From assembly GCF_003208175.1 (NCBI RefSeq), contig NZ_QKMR01000011.1, positions 1 through 64,000 of the forward strand: a stretch of DNA of 64,000 bases. The letters are read 5' to 3'. The notes beneath the pieces are model-generated. The model was not told where the DNA came from. It worked only from the letters and a program-made list of their open reading frames with translations, and made no database searches. Positions 8,447 through 16,584 of the stretch are shown here, piece after piece (position 1 is the first letter of the stretch; the number at the start of each line of letters is the position of its first letter). The stretch comes from Ruminiclostridium sufflavum DSM 19573. Lineage in GTDB: Bacteria > Bacillota > Clostridia > Acetivibrionales > DSM-1351. A program made the translations under genes and the position numbers.

Positions 8447-8819
8447 GTTTATAGGCTTTAGCTTGCTTATCGGCAGCCGGTGCGGTTTATCAAATTCAAT
8501 CAGGCTGAAAGCCATAGCGGCGATATACTCCCGCCTTTCCAGCCTGCAGTAATTTATTTATAATCTTTTCCGGGAACTCTCCCGAAGGAAAACACCTTTG
8601 CAAAAAATACTAATAGAATATAGCCCCAAAGGGTTTCCAAAGCCGGCTAAAAAAGGCTTAACCTTTGCAGCTCGGTATCTTCATTAATAATAGTTCGGGT
8701 TCAGACTATATATGGGCTGCAAAGAAAAATTAATTAACTGAAATAAAAGCCTTGGGCAAGGAATAGATTTTACTAGGAAGATTATTTGAGAATTTTAATG
8801 CAGGGTAAGGAGGGGCCTT
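8447..8819. other. Gene-free stretch before recombinase operon
   Basis: I see no ORF with a ribosome binding site and no confident RNA motif here. The sequence has short Pu/Py repeats (CCAAAGGG, CCAAAGCC, CCTTTGCAGC) and a second copy of the AGCCTTGGGCAAGG motif at about 8750 (first at 7920). It could hold an attachment site or a structured leader, but nothing can be assigned. Confidence 0.4.
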
Positions 8820-8981
8820 ATGGTTACGGAAAAGATTGTTGAAGGCTGCAGGGTTGTTAATTTTGTGCCGGACATGGATGAGAATGAGAGGAAGAACGCA
8901 GAAAGGGAAACGGCAAGGAATATTTTGAGAGAGTATAACAGGCTGGAAGAGCAGGCTTGCAAGGCTGCTGCACATAAATAA
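8820..8981 (+). CDS. Small protein (53 aa) paired with serine recombinase
   Basis: ATG 8820 follows an excellent AAGGAGGGG. The product begins MVTEKIVEGCRVVNFVPDMD and continues as a charged, probably helical stretch (ENERKNAERETARNILREYN). It ends 21 bases before the recombinase ATG and so is almost certainly co-transcribed. I do not recognise a family by name. Small ORFs just upstream of large serine recombinases are common in clostridial phage and transposon modules, and some act as accessory or directionality factors; that role is only a suggestion here. Confidence 0.65.
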   Translation: MVTEKIVEGCRVVNFVPDMDENERKNAERETARNILREYNRLEEQACKAAAHK

Positions 8982-9002
8982 ACTTTCGGGGAGCTGTTTT
9001 TC

Positions 9003-10520
9003 ATGATCAGAATATATGCCCGTCAATCTTTAGATAAAAAGGACAGCTTATCAATAAGCAGCCAGATAGAGTTCTGCAAGCGTGAAATAAAGGATGGCGA
9101 AGAATACAGGGTTTATACAGATAAAGGCTACAGCGGAAGCAGCATAAATCGTCCGGCATTTGAAAAGCTTTTGGAGGAGGTTCAGAATAACAGGGTTTCC
9201 AGAGTGATTGTGTACAGGCTGGACAGAATAAGCAGATCTTTGCTGGACTTTGCAAAAATAATAGAGCTTTTCCAAAGGCACAAGGTTGAGTTTATTTCAT
9301 CAACAGAAAAATTTGACACCTCGACTCCCATGGGAAGGGCCATGCTGGGTATAATTATGATTTTTGCAGAGCTTGAGAGAGATACCATCAGAAAAAGAAT
9401 CAAGGATAACTATTATGCCAGAGGCAAGAAGGGCTTTTTTATGGGGGGACCGCCTCCCTTCGGCTTTGACAAGATAAGTGCAAGGGTGGATGGAATCAAA
9501 ACCTCGGCATTGGTGCCAAGTATCATTCAGTATGAGGCGGTAAGGAAAATTTATGATTTATATGCCAATACTCAGGCATCCTTGGGGGAAATCAGCAGCC
9601 AGTTAAATGAAAGCAATGTAAAAGCTCCAAGGGGAGGGCTATGGGATTCCTGCAAGATAAGCAGGATACTGAGAAATCCTGTCTATGTGAGGGCAGACGC
9701 GGAGGTATATATTTATTATAAAAATAAAGGGTGTATCATCAGCAATGATATCAATGATTTCGTTAATGAGCTTGCATGCTTTTTATACGGTAAAAGGGAT
9801 TCCAATGAAAGAAAATATACAGACGTAAAGGAGCATGTGCTTTCGCTGGCTTTGCACGAAGGAATGGTTACCTCACAGGTTTTCTTAAAGTGCCAGTACA
9901 AGCTTGATAGCAATAAACAGTTGAAAAACACCGGAAGGGGAAAGCATACATGGCTGTCGGGACTTACAAAATGCGGATACTGCCAATATACTATGACGGT
10001 AGTAAAGAACGGAAGCACCTCTTACGGAACCTATAAATATTTTATATGCAGGGGAAAGACAAACTATAAGTGCTGTGACGGGCATACGAAAGCCATATAT
10101 GTCGACGCTGTAGAGAAAATAGTCAGGAATGAAATCTTTGATAAGGTCAGAAGCATAAAGGACACTCCTGCTGAAGCCGTGCAGGCTGAAAATGCCGAGG
10201 CAAACAGACTGAAAATCAGGATATTTGAAATTGATACACAAATAGATAATCTTGTAAATAGTCTTGCAAAAGCGGGAACAGTGCTTACAGATTACATAAA
10301 TAAAAAAATAGCCGGGATGGATTCTGAAAAGAAGGAATTAATCAACCGGCTGAAGGAATGTACGGAAAGGGTACAGCCGGATAATACTCCGGACAGCCTT
10401 AATAAATGCATAAATAATTGGGAAAAAAGTACATTGGAGCAGAAAAAAACGGTTGCTAAGTTTCTCATTGAAAAGATATCCATAAAAGATGATGAGGTGG
10501 CAATCAAATGGAAAATATAA
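9003..10520 (+). CDS. Large serine recombinase (site-specific integrase/resolvase)
   Basis: 505 residues. The resolvase domain (about 2-140) has the nucleophile Ser9 in YARQSLDK and the active-site Arg pair in YRLDRISRS. The Recombinase domain (about 155-260) contains GGPPPFGFD. A zinc-ribbon follows with CGYC and CRGKTNYKC (about 325-360), then a coiled-coil segment (about 395-465) typical of large serine integrases. It catalyses att x att recombination through a Ser-DNA link. The length is normal and no motif is broken. No other phage or transposon genes are seen around it apart from the 53-residue ORF upstream, so it may be a remnant, a lone integrase, or a developmental recombinase. Attachment sites were not recognised. 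Confidence 0.9.
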   Translation: MIRIYARQSLDKKDSLSISSQIEFCKREIKDGEEYRVYTDKGYSGSSINRPAFEKLLEEVQNNRVSRVIVYRLDRISRSLLDFAKIIELFQRHKVEFISSTEKFDTSTPMGRAMLGIIMIFAELERDTIRKRIKDNYYARGKKGFFMGGPPPFGFDKISARVDGIKTSALVPSIIQYEAVRKIYDLYANTQASLGEISSQLNESNVKAPRGGLWDSCKISRILRNPVYVRADAEVYIYYKNKGCIISNDINDFVNELACFLYGKRDSNERKYTDVKEHVLSLALHEGMVTSQVFLKCQYKLDSNKQLKNTGRGKHTWLSGLTKCGYCQYTMTVVKNGSTSYGTYKYFICRGKTNYKCCDGHTKAIYVDAVEKIVRNEIFDKVRSIKDTPAEAVQAENAEANRLKIRIFEIDTQIDNLVNSLAKAGTVLTDYINKKIAGMDSEKKELINRLKECTERVQPDNTPDSLNKCINNWEKSTLEQKKTVAKFLIEKISIKDDEVAIKWKI

Positions 10521-10647
10521 AAATTTAATCAGTCCTTGTTTTAAAAAAATTCTTTTGTGTCATGCTGAAAACCGCCGGGCCTGCCCCTTCATCACCTGCC
10601 GCTTTCAATTCCTAAAGTTGCGTTAAGCTCATAACAGAGAGATTTTT

Positions 10648-10690
10648 GTAAAAGCTATAAAATTTTATTATAAGATTTTATAGCTTTTAC
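10648..10690. terminator. Perfect 16-bp inverted repeat, probable terminator
   Basis: GTAAAAGCTATAAAAT (10648-10663) and ATTTTATAGCTTTTAC (10675-10690) are exact complements with an 11-base loop. It lies about 130 bases after the recombinase stop. It is AT-rich and lacks a strong T-run, so a termination role is probable but not certain. It also precedes the likely promoter (TATAAT at 10718-10723) of the nitrogenase-like operon and could instead be a regulator site or recombination-related palindrome. Confidence 0.55.
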
Positions 10691-10769
10691 ATATTAAACA
10701 AATGCTTGCTATCAGACTATAATAATACAAAACATATGTTATTTATATGATTTAAGGAGGGCTGGCAAA

Positions 10770-10856
10770 ATGTTGAAAAAGCTAATCAGATGCAAAAGCC
10801 GATGTATTAAGCGGATGTTTGATGAAGGAGCCTGTTTATTCAATGCAGATATATGA
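10770..10856 (+). CDS. Possible 28-aa cysteine-containing peptide at head of nitrogenase-like operon
   Basis: ATG 10770 lies 9 bases after a near-ideal AAGGAGGG. The frame reads MLKKLIRCKSRCIKRMF and ends with one more Cys (GACLFNADI), giving three cysteines in 28 residues and a basic N-terminal half. The stop is 34 bases before the NifX-like start, and a TATAAT at 10718-10723 could serve the whole unit. It may be a leader peptide or a small metal- or cluster-binding factor. No family is recognised; the ribosome binding site is the main evidence. Confidence 0.45.
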   Translation: MLKKLIRCKSRCIKRMFDEGACLFNADI

Positions 10857-10890
10857 TGTATTACTATACTGTATAGGTAGGTGAAAGGTG

Positions 10891-11259
10891 ATGACATACA
10901 GAGTCGCAGTATCAAGTACTGACGGAAAAGTAGTAAACCGGCATTTTGGGCATACTGAAAAATTTCTTATTTTTGAGATAACCGGGGAGGATAAATACTG
11001 CTTTGTGGAGTCAAGGAGCATACAGCCTTGCTGCAATAACGGTGAGCATGAGATGCAGGCATTTTATAATGCCATAGAAGCCTTGGAGGATGTTCAGGCT
11101 GTTATAGTAAGCAAAATCGGAGAAGGGGCTGCGGCATTTTTAGAGAGCAAGGGTCTGACCATATATGAAGCGCCGTATCCAATTGAACCAATAATTCAAA
11201 AAATTCTTGATGAAAAATTATATGAGGTGGATAAGTGGCGATTTCATATCAGCAATTAA
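10891..11259 (+). CDS. NifX/NafY-type iron-molybdenum-cofactor-binding domain protein
   Basis: 122 residues from ATG 10891 (GGTAGGTG eight bases upstream). The whole protein is one dinitrogenase FeMo-cofactor biosynthesis domain: VAVSSTDGKVVNRHFGHTEK with the conserved HFGH, a CCNNGEHE segment, and a late GAAAFLESKGLTIYE strand-helix unit. This family (NifX, NafY, the C-terminal part of many NifB proteins) binds NifB-cofactor or FeMo-co and carries it between assembly proteins. Its end overlaps the NifB-like start by 25 bases, so the pair replaces the fused NifB-NifX seen in many bacteria. It probably acts as cofactor carrier for the D/K enzyme downstream. Confidence 0.85.
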   Translation: MTYRVAVSSTDGKVVNRHFGHTEKFLIFEITGEDKYCFVESRSIQPCCNNGEHEMQAFYNAIEALEDVQAVIVSKIGEGAAAFLESKGLTIYEAPYPIEPIIQKILDEKLYEVDKWRFHISN

Positions 11260-12110
11260 CAAATAAGCATCCATGCTTTGCCTTGGATAAAAAAGGGCAG
11301 ACAGGCAGAATTCACTTACCCGTGAGCCCTACCTGCAATATTGAGTGCAAGTTTTGTGACAGGAGAATAAATGACTATGAAAACAGGCCGGGAGTGGCTT
11401 CAACGGTTATAAAGCCTTCTGAAGCGCTGGATGCCGTCAGAGAGGCCCTGAAGCTGTGTGAGAATATCACTGTTGCAGGAATTGCAGGCCCCGGTGATAC
11501 ATTAGCGACGGGATATGCTTTGGAAACCTTCAGGCTTATCAAGACCGATTTTCCGGATTTGATAAAATGCATGAGTACAAACGGGCTTCTTCTGCCTGAA
11601 AAAGCAGATGAAATTATTGAGACTGGAATAGATTCCCTGACTGTGACGGTTAATGCGGTAGAGCCTGAAATCTCAGCTCAATTGAACGGAGGTATCCTTT
11701 ATCAGGGAGTGCATTATACGGGGACGGAGGCTGCGGAAATACTTATCGAAAATCAGCTGGAGGGAATTAAGAGGGTCAGCCGCGGGGGGGTTACATTAAA
11801 AGTGAATACTGTTTTGGTGCCTGGAATAAACAGCGGGCATATTGAAGAAATAGCGCGGACTGTGAGTAAGGCCGGCGCATCAATTTATAACATTATCCCC
11901 CTTATCCCCCAGCACGAACTGGCAGCTTGTCATGCACCGTCGTGTGTTCAGGTTGATGAGGCAAGGCAGAAGGCAGAAAAATATATTGATGTTTTCAGGC
12001 ATTGTCAAAGATGTCGTGCTGATGCAATAGGAATACCGGGTGAAAAAGATTATGGAGAACAGATATATTTAAAAAGGATTTCACATGAGAATACATTTTC
12101 ACATGGATGA
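11235..12110 (+). CDS. nifB: NifB-like radical SAM cofactor-biosynthesis enzyme
   Basis: 291 residues from GTG 11235 (GAGGTGG just upstream, inside the preceding gene). It has the NifB hallmarks: HPCF (Cys14), GRIHLPVSPTCNIECKFC with the radical-SAM CX3CX2C (Cys34, 38, 41), the AGPGDTLA SAM-binding region, and a C-terminal CQRCRADAIGIPGE motif supplying further cluster ligands. NifB fuses two Fe4S4 units around a carbide to make NifB-co, the core of all nitrogenase active-site clusters. It lacks the C-terminal NifX domain, which is encoded separately just before it. It lies 23 bases upstream of the D-subunit gene. That it serves this operon rather than another nitrogenase elsewhere is inferred from position. 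Confidence 0.9.
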   Translation: MAISYQQLTNKHPCFALDKKGQTGRIHLPVSPTCNIECKFCDRRINDYENRPGVASTVIKPSEALDAVREALKLCENITVAGIAGPGDTLATGYALETFRLIKTDFPDLIKCMSTNGLLLPEKADEIIETGIDSLTVTVNAVEPEISAQLNGGILYQGVHYTGTEAAEILIENQLEGIKRVSRGGVTLKVNTVLVPGINSGHIEEIARTVSKAGASIYNIIPLIPQHELAACHAPSCVQVDEARQKAEKYIDVFRHCQRCRADAIGIPGEKDYGEQIYLKRISHENTFSHG

Positions 12111-12133
12111 TATCACAGAAAGGATACATATAG

Positions 12134-13687
12134 ATGCCAAAAAAAACAATAAATCTTGATATGACTGCTGTTGAAAACCGGGAAATGCGTCTGGGCACTA
12201 TAACGGCATGGGATGGTTCGGCAACGGAGCTTTGGAAGGAATCCAACTATGAGCTCAGGAGCCAGAGGAAGCATGGAGGCTGCGGGAAGAAAAAGGTCTG
12301 CCGTTTGTGCGAATTAAATTCTCCCCTTAATCAGCAGACAATGTGTGCAAATGCTATAGTGGAATGTCAGATAGGGAATATTACCGATTGCGTGCTTATT
12401 CAGCATGCACCCATTGGCTGTTCCGCAGATAATCCATGGTTCAACCTTGCCTTTAAGATGGGGCTTAGCAGAAGGAATAAGCCTCCTCAGAATTTACAGG
12501 TTTACAGCACGAATCTTTTGGAAAGGGATATGGTGTTCGGTGCATCGGACAAACTCCGGCGGTCTATCCTCGATGCAAAGGAACGCTTTAATCCAAAGGC
12601 TATTTTTATTTCTATGGCTTGTGCAACAGCAATTATAGGTGAGGATATTGACAGCATAGCAGAGGAAATGGAGGAGGAAACCGGAATAAGCATTATTCCC
12701 CTGCACTGTGAAGGCTTTCGTTCAAAGCATTGGAGTACGGGCTTTGACGTTTCACAGCATGGTGTGCTGCGTCAGATTGTAAATCGTAATCCTGAAAAGC
12801 AAAAGGATTTGATAAATATTGTTGCTTTATGGGGAACGGACTATTTTACCGAAATATTAAGACCGCTGGGACTAAAGGTGAACTACATGATAGATATGGC
12901 TAGCTATGATGAGCTGGCTCAGGCATCGGAGGCTGCTGCAACAGCCACCTTCTGCCATACATTAGGCTCGTATATGGCAACGGCGCTTGAGGAGCATTTC
13001 GGAGTTCCTCAGATTGATGCACCTCAGCCGTATGGAATTGCCGGTACAGATGCATGGCTCAGAGCTATTGCAAAGATTGTTGGAAAAGAGGCGGAAACAG
13101 AAGAGTATATAAAGAGTGAGCATGAAAGAATACTTCCTAAGCTTCTGGAATTGAGAGAAAGGTTTAAAGGAATAAACGGATTTGTCATGACCGGCTCATC
13201 TTATGCACATAGCTTGATTTCAGTGCTTCGTGAGCTTGGTATAGGAGTGGAGGGCTCAGTTGTGTTTCATCATGACCCGGTATATGACGGAGGACATGAA
13301 AATCAGGACACACTGCATGAGCTTATTGATACATATGGAGATATACCGTATTTTACAGTAAGCAAAACACAGGCCTTCCAGCTGAATGCATTATTCAAGC
13401 GCGTTAAAACTGATTTTGTAATCATACGTCATCAAGGTCTTGCACCTGAGGCGGCTAAGCTTGGAATACCGTCGCTAGCTATGGGGGATGAGCATTTTCC
13501 TGTTGGATATGATGGAATTATACGGACTGGAGAAGTCCTTATTGATATTCTTGCAAGAAAAAAATTTAACGGAGTGCTTTCAAGGCATGTCAGAAGTCCA
13601 TATAATGCTTGGTGGCGTTCACAGGAGGATCCGTTCCTGCTGGCTAAGCACCCGGAGGTGCTTGATGAAAGGGTAAAACTTGTATAA
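12134..13687 (+). CDS. NifD-like catalytic subunit of a nitrogenase-family reductase (component 1 alpha)
   Basis: 517 residues. P-cluster ligand positions are kept: Cys71 (MCANAI), Cys96 (HAPIGCSADN) and Cys163 (ACATAIIGED). The active-site cofactor ligands are also present: Cys274 (FCHTLGSY) and His454 (GDEHFPVGYDG), so unlike NifE or dark-operative reductases it should hold a NifB-derived cluster directly. The N-terminal region has extra cysteines (Cys50, 56, 59 in GGCGKKKVCRLC, plus 78 and 86) absent from NifD. No NifE, NifN or delta subunit gene follows. These traits fit the group IV nitrogenase-like proteins that include methylthio-alkane reductase MarD, which releases thiols and hydrocarbons from methylthio compounds. 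The actual substrate is not shown by sequence. Paired with NifK-like 13700-15055. Confidence 0.85.
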   Translation: MPKKTINLDMTAVENREMRLGTITAWDGSATELWKESNYELRSQRKHGGCGKKKVCRLCELNSPLNQQTMCANAIVECQIGNITDCVLIQHAPIGCSADNPWFNLAFKMGLSRRNKPPQNLQVYSTNLLERDMVFGASDKLRRSILDAKERFNPKAIFISMACATAIIGEDIDSIAEEMEEETGISIIPLHCEGFRSKHWSTGFDVSQHGVLRQIVNRNPEKQKDLINIVALWGTDYFTEILRPLGLKVNYMIDMASYDELAQASEAAATATFCHTLGSYMATALEEHFGVPQIDAPQPYGIAGTDAWLRAIAKIVGKEAETEEYIKSEHERILPKLLELRERFKGINGFVMTGSSYAHSLISVLRELGIGVEGSVVFHHDPVYDGGHENQDTLHELIDTYGDIPYFTVSKTQAFQLNALFKRVKTDFVIIRHQGLAPEAAKLGIPSLAMGDEHFPVGYDGIIRTGEVLIDILARKKFNGVLSRHVRSPYNAWWRSQEDPFLLAKHPEVLDERVKLV

Positions 13688-13699
13688 AGGAGAATTGCA

Positions 13700-15055
13700 A
13701 TGGCTGAAAGGAACTTGAAGGTTACCGGAGGAAACAATACGATTGTGCATCCGCATTATGCCTGCGCTATAGGCGGAGCGTATTCGGCAGTAGCGATAAA
13801 GGGCGGGGTGCCGATTGCAAATTGCGGCCCCGGCTGCATGTATAAGCAGTATTTTTTCATGGGCTTTGAAAATGGGTTTCAGGGCTCGACGGGAGCAGGC
13901 GGAGGAAATGTTCCGAGTGCAAACGTAGGTGAAAGCGATATCGTATTCGGAGGAATGAAAAAGCTGGATGATTTAATAAAAGCAACACTGGCAATCTATG
14001 ATGCTGATTTATTTGTTGTTGCTACAGGCTGTACCGGTGAGCTGGTTGGCGATGACGTAGGCTCTGTTGTAAAAAAATACCGTGAGGCGGGATATCCTGT
14101 AGTGTATGCGGATACCGGAGGCTTCAAGGGCTCAAACCTTATAGGGCATGAGATAGTTGTTAAGGCAATTATTGACCAGTTTGTGGGAGATTATGATGGA
14201 AAGAGGCAAAAGGGCCTTGTGAATTTGTGGTTTGAAACACCATATTTTAATACAAACTGGCGTGGTGATTATATTGAAATTGTAAGGATTTTAAGGGCGA
14301 TAGGCTTTAAGGTAAATGTTCTTTTCGGGCCCCAGAGCGAGGGCGTAAGCGAATGGAGGGATATTCCCAAGGCACAGTTCAATCTTATCATATCACCCTG
14401 GGCAGGAATAGAAATTGTAAGGCATTTGGAGAAAAAATATAACCAGCCGTATTTGCATATTCCTGTTATTCCTATCGGTGAGGAGGCCACATCGGCATTT
14501 ATCAGGGAGCTTGTCAAATATGCGGAAATAGATGAGGAAGAATCTGAAAAATTTATTAAGGAGGAGGCTGAATTATATTACTATTTCTTGGATTCCTTTT
14601 CACATTTTTTTGCGGAGTATTGGTATGGATTGCCCTCGCGGTTTGCAGTGGTCGGTGACAGTGCCTATACCCTTGCCTATACGAAATTCCTTGCGGATCA
14701 GGTCGGCCTTATTCCTGTAAAACAAATTATAACCGATAATCCTCCGGAGCAGTTCAGAGAGGAGATAAGAGAGGAGTTCAGAAAGTTATCGGAGGGCGTG
14801 TCTGTGGAAATCGAGTTCATGGAGGATGGATATCTTGCCGAAAAGGCTTTGGCAGAAACAGATTTTGGCTCAGGCGTACCTCTTATTTTAGGGTCTACAT
14901 GGGAATCGGATGTGGCAAGAGAAAAGAATGCGCTGCTTCTGGAAATAGATCCTCCTTCCTCGGAAACGGTTGTATTGAATAGAAGCCATATAGGCTATAG
15001 AGGTGCGCTGCAGCTTCTTGAAAGAATTTATACCGCAACGGTAGGCAGCAAATAA
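13700..15055 (+). CDS. NifK-like subunit of nitrogenase-family reductase (component 1 beta)
   Basis: 451 residues, starting 12 bases after the D gene behind AAGGAG. It is shorter than NifK because the long NifK N-terminal extension is missing. P-cluster ligand positions are Cys22 (HYACAIGG), Cys46 (NCGPGCMY; Cys42 is an alternative) and Cys111 (VATGCTGELVGDDV). The remainder follows the three-domain Rossmann-like component-1 fold and includes FGPQSEGVSEW and VPLILGSTWESD. It should form an alpha2-beta2 complex with the D-like subunit and relay electrons from the H protein through the P-cluster. Like the D subunit it resembles group IV (Mar-type) more than Nif, Vnf or Anf beta subunits. This is judged by eye. 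Confidence 0.82.
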   Translation: MAERNLKVTGGNNTIVHPHYACAIGGAYSAVAIKGGVPIANCGPGCMYKQYFFMGFENGFQGSTGAGGGNVPSANVGESDIVFGGMKKLDDLIKATLAIYDADLFVVATGCTGELVGDDVGSVVKKYREAGYPVVYADTGGFKGSNLIGHEIVVKAIIDQFVGDYDGKRQKGLVNLWFETPYFNTNWRGDYIEIVRILRAIGFKVNVLFGPQSEGVSEWRDIPKAQFNLIISPWAGIEIVRHLEKKYNQPYLHIPVIPIGEEATSAFIRELVKYAEIDEEESEKFIKEEAELYYYFLDSFSHFFAEYWYGLPSRFAVVGDSAYTLAYTKFLADQVGLIPVKQIITDNPPEQFREEIREEFRKLSEGVSVEIEFMEDGYLAEKALAETDFGSGVPLILGSTWESDVAREKNALLLEIDPPSSETVVLNRSHIGYRGALQLLERIYTATVGSK

Positions 15056-15061
15056 TACTTG

Positions 15062-15147
15062 CTAAAAGTCAATTACTATCCGCTAAAATACTAATTATGC
15101 CGATATCATCCCGAGGGTTTGAACCGTAATTGACTTTAGTCAATTTA
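15062..15147. repeat. Dispersed palindromic repeat, copy between nifK-like and nifH-like genes
   Basis: The left end AAAAGTCAATTACTATCCGC and right end GTAATTGACTTTAGTCAATT are imperfect inverted repeats around a CGATATCATCCCGAGGGTTTG core. The copy at 16403-16480 is the same element in reverse orientation, sharing GATATCATCCCGA exactly. It occupies nearly all of the gap between K and H and may form an intercistronic hairpin affecting relative expression. Confidence 0.8.
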
Positions 15148-15163
15148 AGAAAGGATTAATTAA

Positions 15164-16021
<858 letters not shown>

Positions 16022-16085
16022 GCTGCTTGCCAGACTTAAACCGGGTTTAAAGCCCGCTTAAAAGCATATTTGTTTTACAATGGAT

Positions 16086-16133
16086 AATACACCGGAGCTT
16101 CTTTGTCAGAAGCAGTTCGGGTGTATTATTTAT
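16086..16133 (+). terminator. Probable terminator after the nitrogenase-like operon
   Basis: AATACACC...AGCTTCT (16086-16102) pairs with AGAAGC...GGTGTATT (16108-16127), with a T-rich tail. It lies 65 bases after the H-protein stop. Because this hairpin fits termination so well, any open frame read through it (for instance from the ATG at 16080) is unlikely to be translated. Confidence 0.65.
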
Positions 16134-16134
16134 T

Positions 16135-16400
16135 TTAGGGTTTTTACTTTTGTATCCAACAGTGACAGCCTCGACTGGAAAAAGGAAATGAGCAGGCAGG
16201 CAATTTTGGATAGAATCCTTAAAAAAACAAAACCCGGTTCTATTATCCTGTTTCATAATGATACGCAGTATACGGCAGAGCTTCTTCCAAAAATAATAAC
16301 AGGATTAAAAGGGGAAGGGTTGATATTTGCACCTGTTTCCGAAATGATAATAACGGATAATTACTATATTGACAGTCAAGGCCGGCAGCAGAGGAAATAG
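16135..16400 (+). pseudogene. Polysaccharide deacetylase C-terminal remnant
   Basis: The frame reads SNSDSLDWKK, then KPGSIILFHNDTQYTAELLP and GLKGEGLIFAPVSEMI, the last third of a NodB-type polysaccharide deacetylase (usual form: DSLDWK...PGSIVLLHD...LP.II..LK..GY.FVPVSE). The catalytic N-terminal half (Asp-Asp, HxxxH) is absent, and no start codon with a ribosome binding site precedes it; the natural C-terminus and stop are intact. It looks like a deletion remnant squeezed between the operon terminator and a palindromic repeat copy (16403). It is probably not functional. Confidence 0.65.
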
Positions 16401-16402
16401 AT

Positions 16403-16480
16403 GACTAAAGTCAATTATTGTTAAAGTCTTCGGGATGATATCGTCATCATCGGTTTTTCAGCCGACAGTAATTGACTTGA
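16403..16480. repeat. Dispersed palindromic repeat, complete copy, reverse orientation
   Basis: It runs from GACTAAAGTCAATTATTGTT to AGCCGACAGTAATTGACTTG. Its reverse complement aligns almost end to end with the copy at 15062-15147, with GATATCATCCCGA identical. It lies between the deacetylase remnant and the promoter of the dockerin gene. Confidence 0.8.
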
Positions 16481-16494
16481 TGGAGGTTTATGTA

Positions 16495-16523
16495 TTGAAA
16501 CTGAAACATTTTACTGCTAATAT
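16495..16523 (+). promoter_or_regulatory. Promoter of the dockerin gene
   Basis: TTGAAA (16495-16500), 17-base spacer, TAATAT (16518-16523). It lies about 60 bases upstream of the first possible start at 16585 and directly after the repeat copy. Confidence 0.5.
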
Positions 16524-16584
16524 ATACATATACTGTAATTTTAATAAAATACTTTAATAAAGTGTAGGTTATATACTTTGGGGA

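Noticed and set aside
8570-8720. Possible cyclic-di-GMP or other riboswitch before the recombinase operon
   Set aside because: Some CCAAAGCC/GGCTTAACC pairing exists, but the conserved bases of GEMM-type aptamers are not in order and no terminator or anti-RBS platform follows.
10648-10690. Inverted repeat as attachment site of the serine recombinase
   Set aside because: No second copy or core dinucleotide context was found; termination is the simpler reading.
16080-16134. Start of a 106-residue protein at ATG 16080
   Set aside because: The first 50 bases form the terminator of the preceding operon; only the part from about 16135 resembles a protein family, and it is a truncated deacetylase.
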